This document shows, in pieces, positions 48,155 through 58,832 of a DNA stretch of 64,000 nt; positions within the stretch are counted from its first letter, which is position 1, and every line of letters begins with the position of its first letter. A program made the translations under genes and the position numbers. The notes beneath the pieces are model-generated. The model saw nothing but the letters and a program-made list of their open reading frames with translations, had not been told where the DNA came from and did no database searches. The DNA comes from Neurospora intermedia. Its lineage: Eukaryota > Ascomycota > Sordariomycetes > Sordariales > Sordariaceae. The stretch is from contig BTPP01000001.1 of NCBI GenBank assembly GCA_037102815.1, forward strand, positions 149,001 to 213,000, given 5' to 3'.

Positions 48155-49007
48155 GGGAGAAACGATGGGATGTGGTGTTCGTTACGCGAGAACCTTGGTT
48201 TTTGTTGCATTTTGTGTGTTTGGTGTTGCATGTTTTATCTGGTGATCAAGATGGATTGAGGTTTAGACGCCGTGCTTCGTGATTCTTTTTATCTCTTTCT
48301 TGCTCCTAGCGGCGTTTTCGGCATTGATGGTTTCTCTTGTTCCATATATCCACGTTTCGTTCAATATTTCATTGGCTGCAAATTCAAGTTCTCTTTGTCC
48401 AAGTTCACATGCGTGCATCAAACCTTCTTTTGGCGCCCTCGAAGACACCTACACCAGGTTGTTCGATCTCTTCGTCGTGGACATTCAAAGCTTGAGAATT
48501 CTGCAAGATATCCATCGATCGGTGACTGAATTCCCCATAATGTCTATTACAGGCTTGCTCCCCAATGTTGGGTCTTCAATATTCGGTGCGGCGAGGGAGG
48601 GTGGACTGGGCGGCCCCACATGCTCCTGCCTCGACATACGGATCAAAGTGGAAGGAAGTTCGGGGCACAGCAACGAGAAGCGGCCCCTCGTCGAAATCTG
48701 AACGAATTTTCAACACCAACATCACCTTGTTCTCACCCTACACGGTGACAATAATTGCTTCAATTGCGCACAATTCTTGAAATTCGCGGTGGGGTCAACC
48801 TCCCACCATAAATTCCCTCCCACCTTTCGCCCTCTTCCTTCTCCTCTCGTTGCGATTTCAGGACCGGATAACCTTCCCACGACGACCTGACTCAATTCGT
48901 TGTTTTCTCCATTCAGCGCATCGTCATTTGCTTTAATTGATCCAATCCACTTATTGTGTTTGTTCAATTGCACCGATCGTCCGACTTCGAGCAAACACAA
49001 CAGAGAG
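48155..49007. other. Intergenic region
   Basis: A 140-codon frame at 48279-48701 starts only at GTG and lacks support; it is more likely 3' UTR or spacer. 48830-49000 is C/T-rich and probably the promoter and 5' UTR of the next gene. Confidence 0.45.
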
Positions 49008-51089
49008 ATGCCGTCGCCGCGGAGGAATGAGATGGAGTATGACCGCATCCGAGGCGGTGATGGTCGCAGATATTCTCTCTATAAAGGTACTCGTTGCCCA
49101 TTCTCTCTATCAATGCAGCGTCGAGTTTTGGGCCATACTAACACCAATTTCGTTGCCCATCTAGCCAATGGTCCGAACAAGCATGCCCACCATGGCCACG
49201 GCGCCTTGTTTCCGGAGAATTATGCTCCTAGACCAGGACGTCCCAACATGAAATGGCATTGCCCCATCATCGGATGCAATCGAGCCTTCAGGCTGCTCAG
49301 AGATTTAGGCGAGCATTTTACTGTGAGTATATCGTGTCTTTTCCCCCCATCCTCGGCCACATCTCTCAGCCATCCCTCGCCTTTTCATTCTCCTCCTCTT
49401 CGCTAACCTCCCTACACCCAGACCGACCACAAAGGCGACATTCTTCACGACTTAAGAGATGGTAACTTTCGCAAGATCGGCAATGCCGGAAATCGCCCAC
49501 CCTACGTCGGCTACCGAAGTGACAATCCACCGTCGCCCGTTCCTCTCCCCTCTCCGTCGCCGCCTAAGCGTCCGGCCACTGACAATTCCTCTGCCGCCGC
49601 CGTTGCCGGCCGCACTGCCACTCCTGGATTGTTCTTCAAGCAGGAGTATTCTGACGACGAGGATGCCCGCCCAAAGGAGACATCGTACATTATTCTCGAC
49701 CATGAGAGCGATGAGTGGGTTTTTACAAGCCCTCTTTGCTGGTTATAACGAGATTAGCTAACCCACAAATCCAGCCATAGGTCACAGCAAGAAAGCAACT
49801 CGGATAACGACGACCCGGACAGCGCCGGTGGCACACGGGACACCGACAGTGACTCTGAAGAAAGCGAGCACACCGACAACGAAAACAGTGTTCACCAGAG
49901 AGAGCAGCAACAACGTTCGGACAGCCATATTGACGGTGATGACGACGACAGCGTCCAAGATCGTGGCTCCGACATCTGGGCTTACATCAACAGTTTGACG
50001 CCAGAACCTATCGCCATCCCCGACGACGCATGTATCAGGGAACTGATGAAGCTGCCTCTCCTTCGTGAGCTCCCCGTTTCTTGGAAAGCGCGTGTTTCCA
50101 AAAAGAGCTGGATGGAAAACTACTGCAGCCTCAAGACTATCACTGCAATCATGCACTTCCTCGTCGGAGAAGACCGAGACCGCAGGGTCTGCAACGGCCT
50201 AGGTTGCGACACTTTAGGGAACGACGGTCTTATATCCGCGCTATCTGATTTTGCCATTGGCAGCGACGCATTCCATGGAGAGTACGCCTTTCCTCGCTGC
50301 ATCATGCTCCCAGACAACATCATGATGTCGGAGGCCGTCATGGAGCGGATTGGCATTAACCAATGCGTCAACGCATACTACAGACGCGGCAAAAAGGTTC
50401 CATTTCCGGGTCGAATCTTTCCCCGTCGCCTGGAGGTGCCTCAGACACCCAAAGGCCGTGGCAACAACCGCCCCTACAGCGAATCTTCCGTCCTCCGTCG
50501 CCAGGCCCGACTCCCGTCGCTTTCTGTTACGCCATCCAGATCTCCCAAGCGCAAGGCATCCTCCCCCGAGTACGAGGACGAACTCCCCTCGTACCGCCTC
50601 GCCAACCCTTCCTCTCCCAACAAACCTGCTCCTTGGGAGCAGTTCACCGGCTTTCTGCCACTTCGCTCTTCCCCGCCTCGCGGCTACCGCTCCTCCCAAG
50701 CCGCTTCTGATGTCATGGTTGCTCACTCGAGCATGTACCTCGCATCTCAACCGCAGAAGCGTATCAAGCTTGTTGACCATTCCGGTCTCGGCCGCGGCGA
50801 TTTCGCTGTCCTGAAACTGGATGGCAATGATGCTGGCCATGCCTTGAGAGTTGACCAGGGAAGTGGAAGGTTGCTTAATTGTTCCGTGGCCAAGGGCAAG
50901 GTAGATGTCTTCTTGGTTGTCAGGGGTAGAGGCCAGGCGCGGGAGGAAATGGCGTTTACTGCTGGCGAAGACACGCACTGGGTGGTCAAGGAGGGATGGG
51001 CATGTGAAGTGACCAAGTTTGGGGGAGAGGCGGGAGAGGCGAAGGTTCATGTTACTGGCTTGGGTGTGGATGAGCAATCGCAGGAGTGA
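49008..51089 (+). CDS. C2H2 / Cys-module protein, paralog 1 of 3
   Basis: Proposed exons 49008-49086, 49165-49322, 49422-49714, 49775-51089 (614 residues). The C2H2 finger is C59-x4-C64-x12-H77-x4-H82, with intron 2 between the two His. A Pro/Ser-rich then strongly acidic linker follows. The Cys module at about 243-376 runs from IWAYI...IPDD..I.ELMKLP to YAFPRCIMLP and CVNAYYRR. A basic Pro/Ser-rich stretch (RSPKRK) and a C-terminal module from about 520 (FAVLKLDGNDAG...LLNCSV) complete it. Likely nuclear. Intron 1 is 78 bp with good signals (ATACTAAC, CTAG) but is also readable in frame. It is the most diverged of the trio and has a single Cys module with few conserved cysteines. Confidence 0.8.
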
Positions 51090-52445
51090 GGGGGCCGAAG
51101 GAGATCGGATGTGAAGGATGTTGAGCATGTTGGAGATGTGCAGAAGTGTCTGCGATTTTCGACAGAAGAAGGGAACCGAGGCTGATGCCGCGTTCTATGT
51201 GTTGGAGTGTCCGAAGAGGTGGATCACTGTACGGAGGTGGGTGTGTTTGCAAGGAGGAATCGCGAGTTGCCAGTCAAGAGAAGGATCATTTAATGTTCGA
51301 CGATGGATTTACCGGATGTCGAACACAAGTTTGCACAGCCTGTGGCTGGTATTCAAGTGGAAGTTTACTTGTTTACAGATCATGGTTTGTCTCGCCGTGC
51401 CGGACACACGGACAAGCGGCCAGCAGTTCTTTTTGTCCATTACACTATGCCGAGCTGGCATAGGTAATGCTTAAAATCGTTTGTCATTGAACATTACCTT
51501 TCTGTCTCTGTTCTCCTCGCACTTGTCCGGTGTTTGATATTTTGTTTTCTCTTTTCTTCCCCCCTTTCAAAAGTCTTGCGGCTGCTATCCACTCGGTGTA
51601 CCCAATCCAGGCTCCAAGAAGCCGAGGATGAAGATGGATGTCGATAATGGAAACATCGTGTTGCGCATCCTGTTAGAGTCCGTATGGGGGCAGCGTTGCT
51701 TTCTTTTGGATATTCTGCACCTTTGACGCTTGGAGCAGTTTTTTACCCATCGTCACTTACTTATACCCACGATTCTTTTATGACGAATGACCATTTGGTG
51801 CTTGTTTTTTTTCTCGCGCATCTCTATGCGTGCAAATTATGGCGAGCGTTCGTAAGAACAAAACGAACACATCAGGGTCCAGTTCGTGATACCTTCGTAA
51901 AAGTCTTGCACGCATTGAAATGCGTTCTTGCTGTAGCTTCATGTCCAACCTCTAGGCACTTTCTAGATAGAGGAATGCCTATCAGACTCTGGCGGCTGTG
52001 TAACGATCATTCCAATCTCAACCCAACGAGCGGTATTGAACTGGCCGTGTTCGGTAAATTCGGTTCATTATTACGACGCCACTTCCACAACAGACGGTAT
52101 CAACTCTTCGTTTCTCCCTTCACTTGTCCTCGACTTGTGTCATCCCGTCATTAAGCTGTGACCCACACGCTCTCAACTTGCCAGTCCGTGCCGGCCGTCA
52201 GGGCAATTTTCCCCTCCATCAGCCCACGAAAGTTTCAGGCGTCGAATATTTCTTTTACAGAAGTCGTGGCCTTCAATTTTGCTTTCCAGTCCCGGCACAG
52301 GTGCAAGTCCCACTACTCACTTCTCCATACGACATCAAGCGAGACCTAGCCTTCATCATTCCTTCCTTCCTTCGCTAATTCCCTAGCCATTGCTGCTGTC
52401 ATACTATCTCTTCTTATCCTTGCTCACGTCATCCCTTCTCTTACG
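51090..52445. other. Intergenic region between paralogs 1 and 2
   Basis: A 156-codon frame at 51684-52154 has no domain, and I do not call it. The final 260 bp include the 20-bp element shared with paralog 3 and a C/T-rich 5' UTR. Confidence 0.45.
52186..52205 (+). promoter_or_regulatory. 20-bp element shared upstream of paralogs 2 and 3
   Basis: CCGTGCCGGCCGTCAGGGCA, 240 bp before the start codon of paralog 2, recurs exactly at 55441-55460, 289 bp before paralog 3. Flanks differ, which argues against simple duplicated background and for a retained cis element. Contains the palindrome GCCGGC. Confidence 0.55.
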
Positions 52446-55118
52446 ATGCCTCCTGCAGGTGCCGATATGAACAGAAAGCGACCAAGCGAGGGAGGACCGG
52501 AAGATGCTGCCCGACCTCACAAAAGGAGATCGCATGGAGCGCCTGCTGTGTCCTCGAACCCAGCCCCTTCTGAAGAGTGCGACCCTCCAGCGCTGACCAG
52601 TCTGGCGGATGGATCAAGGAGGTATGACGAGTTCAAGGGTGATATAGGTAAGTTACTACTATGTGCTTTTCTTCCACTTGGTCAAGTTTCCTTTGAGCGA
52701 GCTGCTCACACCAAGACCATAGGAGACGGTGTCTGTAGGGCCTTAACTGGAGGCGGTGCCTATTTCCCGACGAATTACAAACTCTTTCTCAAGCACCCCG
52801 CTCCGTGGCTCTGTCCTCTCGTCGACTGTAGGAAGTCTTTTGACCAATGCAGTAATCTTGGGCGTCACTTTTCGGTCAGTACTACCCTCTTCTTCTCTCC
52901 TTTGGGTTGCACTATGCTCTGGCTGCTTCTGCGTTTATTGCTCTCGCTATCGTTCCTGTTGCCTTCCGTTGTGAGAACCTCACCCACTAACCATTGTCCC
53001 TTACAGAAAGTTCATCGCGGCTGGAAGCTCTACGATGAAGAAGAGCGCGGTTTCTTTCACTTTCAAGGCATCAGAACTAAGCCAGACACAGACGGCAAGC
53101 TTCGCCCGATTGTTGTCGGCAGAGGATTTCGCGCTCCAAGAAGACTAGATGACCGACAAACCCCGGACGCTTCTGCAGCTGACACCGCAACTGCCGCTCC
53201 CACGTCTACTACTGCTCGGGCCATCAATTCTTCTACTTCAGCACCCATCACTCCCGCCCAAGCATCCCGATCATCATCTCGCAAGGTCATCGACATCAGT
53301 AGCAATGATGAGGGTGTCAAACCAGCCGTCAAAGATACTTCGATGCGGAACACTGGCTCACATGCCCCCGCACAACGGGAGCAAGCAAGAGGGGGGAACA
53401 AGAGCACTGGCACTGCCAACCGGATACGAAGAAATTACCATGGCGCCAGGTTTGAAGTGAACAATCCCCAGGAGCTGGGCGGTGCGCAACATCATAGGAA
53501 ACTCTTTGCAAGTTGGGAGCAGGAAGCCGGTGCGCAGCGCCGTAAGAAAATTTCCTCTAAGATTGGCCGGGAAGTCGACAAGCGCCAGCCGAAGGATGCC
53601 TCTTCCAACGTCAGCCAGAAAGTTGATCCACAGCATCTCGAAGACACCTCATCCACATCCAGCAGTGAAGATGACGACGATTCTGACCCCTTCGACTTTG
53701 AACCCTCCGACCTGCCTGCCCCCCGCAATAACGACACACAACAGCTGGAAAAGGGTACCGATACTGCACCGATTGTCGTTGCCGACTCTAAGCAACCATT
53801 CGATCCCAGCAAGTCAGCAATATGGCAGTATCTCATGACGCTTACCAAGACCGATATGCTGGTTCCCGATGATTCGGCCATCACTGAGCTCCTTGCACTC
53901 CCAAGGCGCCGCAATCTTCCAGGAACATGGCAAGGACGACTATCCAAATTTATGGACTTCCAACTCAATACACTCACTGCATTGATCCTCTATATTGGCG
54001 GTGACGAAGCATTGAATAGTCCCTGCAAGTGGATGGGTTGTAGCTTCCATGCAGAGGCACACGTCTTCAGGGAAATCAACTTTTATCATGGAAACTACGT
54101 TGACCACCGGTACCCATTTCCGAAATGTGTGTTCCTTCCAAATCATCTTCGTGACTCAGCATCAGTCACTGAGCGATTGGGTCATCATTTGTGCTGCAAC
54201 GCATTTTACAGGAGCCGGAAGAAGCCACCGCACTGGGTGAACACAGTTCCCGATCAGAAACACAAGGCGGCACTGGATCAAGCGTGCAAGGAGGCTATGC
54301 GGAGTGCCTCTACCGAGAATTCTGCTAGCACCGAATCAAGCACGAATACCTCATGCAACACGCCGAGTACTGCCACATCAACAACCAACACTGGCAATAA
54401 TGCCGTGCAGCCATCGCCATCGCAAGCCTCACTACCTGCATGCCCACTCTTGCAACCTGCGACCATGGTTCGTAATACAGTTACCCCCCGAAGTTCGGCA
54501 CAACGATCAGCTTCACGATTCGTTGTGAAGGAACACGGGAGGAATATGTCGGGGGTAGGAAGTTCTCCTGTCAATCCCATTGTAGAAGCGAACAAGCGGC
54601 TTGGCGATGTGAGGGAAAAAACAACGGGGACGAAGACGAAACGAGAGGCTGGGCGCCAGAAAGAGAGCCTTGGCGGGGAAGAACAACACTCATCTACTAG
54701 ACAAGCCCAAGTTACTCCAGTATCTTCTGCGGCAGCTTCTCTGTCTAACCTCACGGTGCAGGATACATCCACAGCTCCTTCCAGATCTCCGCAGCAAATT
54801 GGCCCAGAAAAGTCGCAGAAAACGACCGTTTTCAACCTTGCCAATGGTTCCACACAGCCCATTGGCTTCACGGGTAACGAGTCCCAGCTCCTCCAGGCAT
54901 CGAAAAGACAAACCCTAGATTGTACGGTCTGGGCAGGTAGCGTATGGATGAAGATGGTTGGGGATGATGGCAAGTCTATCACGCAGAGAGTGGACGCCGG
55001 GGGGACTTGGACAATCGGCACGGACAGTCACTGTTTGATCACTAATTTCTTTCCAGCAGCCAAAGAGACTGCTGTGGTTAATGTAAAGTCTCAGTCCGTG
55101 TTGACAAGCATCGAATGA
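52446..55118 (+). CDS. C2H2 / Cys-module protein, paralog 2 of 3
   Basis: Exons 52446-52647, 52723-52874, 53007-55118 (821 residues). The N terminus is basic (KRPSEGG, RPHKRR), then RRYDEFKG. The C2H2 finger is C98-x4-C103-x12-H116-x4-H121, with intron 2 splitting HFS from KVH as in the other two. KVIDISSNDEG (a SUMO-interacting-motif-like V-I-D-I with acidic flank) lies near 285. An acidic stretch (EDDDDSDPFDFEPSD) precedes the Cys module at about 388-525: PDDSAITELLALPRRRNLP, LYIGGDEAL, SPCKWMGC, YPFPKCVFLP, CCNAFYRSRKK. Thr/Ser-rich linker, then a C-terminal module from about 790 (SQLLQASKRQTLDC). The 75-bp intron 1 is in frame and has canonical ends. Confidence 0.82.
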   Translation: MPPAGADMNRKRPSEGGPEDAARPHKRRSHGAPAVSSNPAPSEECDPPALTSLADGSRRYDEFKGDIGKLLLCAFLPLGQVSFERAAHTKTIGDGVCRALTGGGAYFPTNYKLFLKHPAPWLCPLVDCRKSFDQCSNLGRHFSVSTTLFFSPLGCTMLWLLLRLLLSLSFLLPSVVRTSPTNHCPLQKVHRGWKLYDEEERGFFHFQGIRTKPDTDGKLRPIVVGRGFRAPRRLDDRQTPDASAADTATAAPTSTTARAINSSTSAPITPAQASRSSSRKVIDISSNDEGVKPAVKDTSMRNTGSHAPAQREQARGGNKSTGTANRIRRNYHGARFEVNNPQELGGAQHHRKLFASWEQEAGAQRRKKISSKIGREVDKRQPKDASSNVSQKVDPQHLEDTSSTSSSEDDDDSDPFDFEPSDLPAPRNNDTQQLEKGTDTAPIVVADSKQPFDPSKSAIWQYLMTLTKTDMLVPDDSAITELLALPRRRNLPGTWQGRLSKFMDFQLNTLTALILYIGGDEALNSPCKWMGCSFHAEAHVFREINFYHGNYVDHRYPFPKCVFLPNHLRDSASVTERLGHHLCCNAFYRSRKKPPHWVNTVPDQKHKAALDQACKEAMRSASTENSASTESSTNTSCNTPSTATSTTNTGNNAVQPSPSQASLPACPLLQPATMVRNTVTPRSSAQRSASRFVVKEHGRNMSGVGSSPVNPIVEANKRLGDVREKTTGTKTKREAGRQKESLGGEEQHSSTRQAQVTPVSSAAASLSNLTVQDTSTAPSRSPQQIGPEKSQKTTVFNLANGSTQPIGFTGNESQLLQASKRQTLDCTVWAGSVWMKMVGDDGKSITQRVDAGGTWTIGTDSHCLITNFFPAAKETAVVNVKSQSVLTSIE

Positions 55119-55749
55119 TCGATTGAGGGTAAGAAAACAAGATGGATAGGTCGAATTAGATATGTAGGAAAATTTGTTTGTGGATGTTAGATATTTGTTG
55201 AGTATATCAGCATTGTGATGATTTTTTGTCTTCTATCTTCTTTCTGGTATTTGAACACTCTGGGTACACATGGTGGCGTTGAGATGAGGGCACCTAGAAG
55301 TTGGATACATGCCGTGATATTGGCTTTGACTTGAAATACGGAAGTAATTCGAAAGAAATGAAACATGATAAGGCCTCAGAAGAGTCAAATGATACCTCCA
55401 GGTGATGGCGAGTGCCGGAGCCGGGTGTCAACTTTCCGGCCCGTGCCGGCCGTCAGGGCACACGGCCGTTCCTTCACTCAGTGCCACATGTTTTCCGGTT
55501 CAGACACCGAGCGACTCATTCTTAGCCCCCGCAGAATTTACGGCTTGCGTTTTCTTCCTTTCGCAAGCAAATCTGGACATGATTACCTTTATCCATCACC
55601 CGCCACTTTGCAGGGTCTCCCGTCGCTTCAAGCGGCATCACATCTACATCCATCCACAACTCGTGCCAGTCGTTGATTACCTCTCTTCTTGAAGTGTACT
55701 CCGCCGCCCACTTGATTTTTCCTCGCTTCCTGTGGTCGCAGATGGCACA
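55119..55749. other. Intergenic region between paralogs 2 and 3
   Basis: Holds the 3' flank of paralog 2 and the promoter of paralog 3, including the shared element at 55441-55460. A short frame with no domain overlaps it. Confidence 0.5.
55441..55460 (+). promoter_or_regulatory. 20-bp shared upstream element, second copy
   Basis: Exact copy of the 52186-52205 element (CCGTGCCGGCCGTCAGGGCA) in the same orientation relative to the downstream gene, at similar distance from the start codon. Confidence 0.55.
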
Positions 55750-58700
55750 ATGCCCTCGATAAACAGGAAGCGAGAGTGGGAGGGCGAACGAGATGGTGCC
55801 CGACCAAACAAGAAAAGCACTGCCTCTGCCTCGACTGCTAAGCCCGCTTCCGCCTCCAGCAACCCCGACCCTCCAGTGTTGATCGGCCCCTATGATGGCC
55901 ATAGGAGGTACGACGAATGGAAGGGACAAATGTACGGCTTCCCGAGGGTTATACCGGGTAGTGGTGTATTGTTCCCGACCAACTACCAAATCAACTTCAA
56001 CCATTCAGATCCATGGATGTGCCCCCTCGCAACTTGTAGCAGTTCTTTCCAACAACCTTCCCAGCTCGGAGCTCACTTTTCGGTAAGTATCACATTTCAT
56101 GCACTTTATCCCTTAACCTTGTACTATGAGTAGCCCACTGACCGCTGACCATCAATTCCAAACAGAGGGCGCATCGCAAATTGCTTTTATACGACGAAGT
56201 TCACCGCGGTTTCTTCTGGGCCATCGGAGAGCGAAAGACTCCAGATAAAGACGGCAAGTTCCGCTCTATTGTGGTTAAAAGGGGCTACTTTGAACCGGAC
56301 AACGAGCGCGAACGTGATGATGTTCGACAGCCACCGGAGAACTGGGAATCCAAGGTCAACCCGAGGGCTGTCAAGGATGTCAAGCTGCCCAACATGCCGC
56401 AGCCTGCAGTAGCTCCTGCTGCCCCTTCTGCCGCTCCTTCTCCTGCAGCTCCGTCTGCTGCCGCCCCTTCATCGACGGCATTCACTGCGTCTGCGTCTAG
56501 ACCTTCGGCTGTCACGGCGCCTGCTACACCCCGCTCTGGTGCCGCCAACCCGATAGCAGTTCGCCCTCTTTCGGCGCCCGGCGCTTCCTCTGCTGCACTG
56601 CTGGCCATTCGTCGTACAGCTCCCGATACCAGAGTTGTTGACCGTCCCACCGGCAACTCCATTCATGAGGTTATCGACATCAGTAGCGACGAAGAGAATG
56701 TGAAGCCCATTCTGCTGGACACTCCAGTCAAGAACAAGACCAATGGTGCGATATCTCAAAAGGGGCAAGCGAGGACTGAAATTGAGGGCGCAAGATCTGC
56801 TACCGAGGGGCAAGACATTAGGAATGAACTTATGGATGACGACGATGTCAACCCCTTTGACGTTGATCCCCTCGAATTTTTGCCCCGCAACATGCCTGGT
56901 CTCAATGAAGGCATTCCCCGGCAGCACACTGGCAGTACACAACAACCCATGTCATATCAGCCCAGCGCACAGCCCACCAATAACATTCCTGATATGCCAA
57001 CTCACGGAGCCAACTCGGACTGCCCAGAGATCTGGAAGTATATGCTGGAGTTCCTTCAGCCTGGCACACAAATTCCAGATGATGTTGCAATTGCCGAGCT
57101 GCTGACTCTTCAGAAACGCCGAGACCTTCCAGACGCATGGAAGTTCAGGCTCGCAGCCTTCACGAAGCACGATCTGAAGACATACACGTCGGTAATCCTG
57201 TACCTTGGAGGAATTGAGGCTGTCACAAGCCCATGTAGCGTGATGGGATGCGCCCACAACGAACAAGCAGCTGATTACGCCGCGTCATTGCAGCGAGAAG
57301 GTCCCGGATTTCAGAATCGAGTGTTTGTCAAGTATGCATTCCCAAAATGCGTTTTCTTGCCGCGACACCTTCTCGACTCCGTACCTCTTGCCAAGAGACT
57401 GAAGCGCAATATCTGCGCCAACAGCTATTATCGCAAGCAATCACCGAATGAAAAGATTCAGAACACCAAGGAACAAGCGTTAGAAGCACTGGCGAGGGTT
57501 GGTAGGACGACACCAGGGTCCCAGATGGCTCAGTCCTCATCAGCAAATGTTCCTCAGGTTATCACTCCGGTGGCTTTCTCGACGACGAAGTCAGATCCCC
57601 AGAGGGTCGAGACACAGAGGGGAACGCAAAGCTCGGGTGGCAAAGAGGCAGACACCCAAGAGGACTCCTTCCAAGACAATCCCGTTCTTTCCAAGGACCC
57701 CGCTAGGCCGGTACATAATCACAATTGGAGCACACGGCAGACAATCAACCGCCAGTTCCCTGAAATCAGACCTAGCATGTCGGAGCAGTCTCAGCGACCT
57801 GTGAACTTGGATATCTGGGTCTACATCACCCAGTTTGCCAGAACCCCTACGCCCCGTCCTGATGATGAAGCAATCACCGAGCTACTCAAACTGCCTAGGC
57901 GCCGAGATATTCCTGGATACTGGCGGCGCCGACTCAGTGCCTTTAACACCCTCAGTCTTCATCAACTCACAGCAGTTATCTGGTATCTTGGTGGAGATGC
58001 CTCGCTGGTCAGCCCGTGCATACCTATGTTTGGAATGCAACCTAAAGCCTGGTGTCATCAACTCTCATGTGAAGCCGACCCCAGCCACAAATATGGACAG
58101 TGCCCAAGTTGCCGTCTAGCGTTCACAGAATGTGTTTACTTGCCTCGACATCTCGTTTCATATCCGGCTATTTTAGAGCGAGTGGACGGATACTTCTGTT
58201 GCAATGCGTACTATCGGTTTGTGGGCTTTCAACAGCCGAAAGGGGCAGTGCGACCTACTTACATTGACGAAATCACCACTACCAAATCATTTGCAATTGG
58301 TAACACCATACGTGAGAGTACCACTCTGGCAAGTAAGCCGAGTACCGTACAGTCAACCCGTCTGCCCTCACAAACCTCAGTACCCCGGTCAACTCAGTCC
58401 ATCACTCGCCCCCTACCATCAAAACCAGTCTTATTTTCCAATCTTGCCATCCACAACAAGCACAGAGCAACCCATCAACAACAACAACCCAAGCAAGCCT
58501 CTACAACATCACAGAGGCCATCGGGAATATTTAGCATCCCTGAGAACACCCCGGGCCAAATGTTCTCTCTCAAGGGCACGGACACGAGAATCATCCAGTC
58601 GTCCAGAAACCAAATTCTGAAGTGCAAGGTACTAGCAGGCGATGGCATCAAGTGGCAGATTGTTGGAGGCAAGGAGTCCAAAGCATACAAGAGCTGGATC

Positions 58701-58832
58701 GATGAGTGGGAAATCCCTCCTGACTCTCAGTGTCTCGTCAAGAACATCCACCCCAAGAGGTCGTTTGGTGAGGATCAGACATGCATTGATGTCAATCCCA
58801 AGAAAGGGGTGGTGAAGGCGGCTCAAAATTAG
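55750..58832 (+). CDS. C2H2 / Cys-module protein, paralog 3 of 3 (two Cys modules)
   Basis: Exons 55750-56082 and 56166-58832 (999 residues). Start: the ATG at 55742 runs into a stop, so MPSINRKREW at 55750 is used, matching paralog 2's basic start. The C2H2 finger is C91-x4-C96-x12-H109-x4-H114, with the intron in the conserved place between HFS and RAH; the other paralogs' first intron is absent. An Ala/Pro/Ser-rich linker and EVIDISSDEENV (SIM-like) follow. Cys module A is at about 400-537 (PDDVAIAELLTLQKRRDLP, SPCSVMGC, YAFPKCVFLP), module B at about 659-796 (PDDEAITELLKLPRRRDIP, FTECVYLPRHL, CCNAYYRF). The C-terminal module is at about 900-999 (RIIQSSRNQILKCKV). Internal duplication of the module is unique to this copy. 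Confidence 0.85.

Noticed and set aside
48279-48701. 140-codon frame with a signal-peptide-like start after the membrane protein gene
   Set aside because: It needs a GTG start and lies where the 3' UTR of the upstream gene is expected. Kept only as spacer.
51684-52154. 156-codon open frame between paralogs 1 and 2
   Set aside because: No domain and no splice or codon support; it lies in the promoter region of paralog 2.
54278-55021. 247-codon minus-strand frame opposite paralog 2
   Set aside because: Antisense to a long exon with clear homology to its neighbours on the plus strand.
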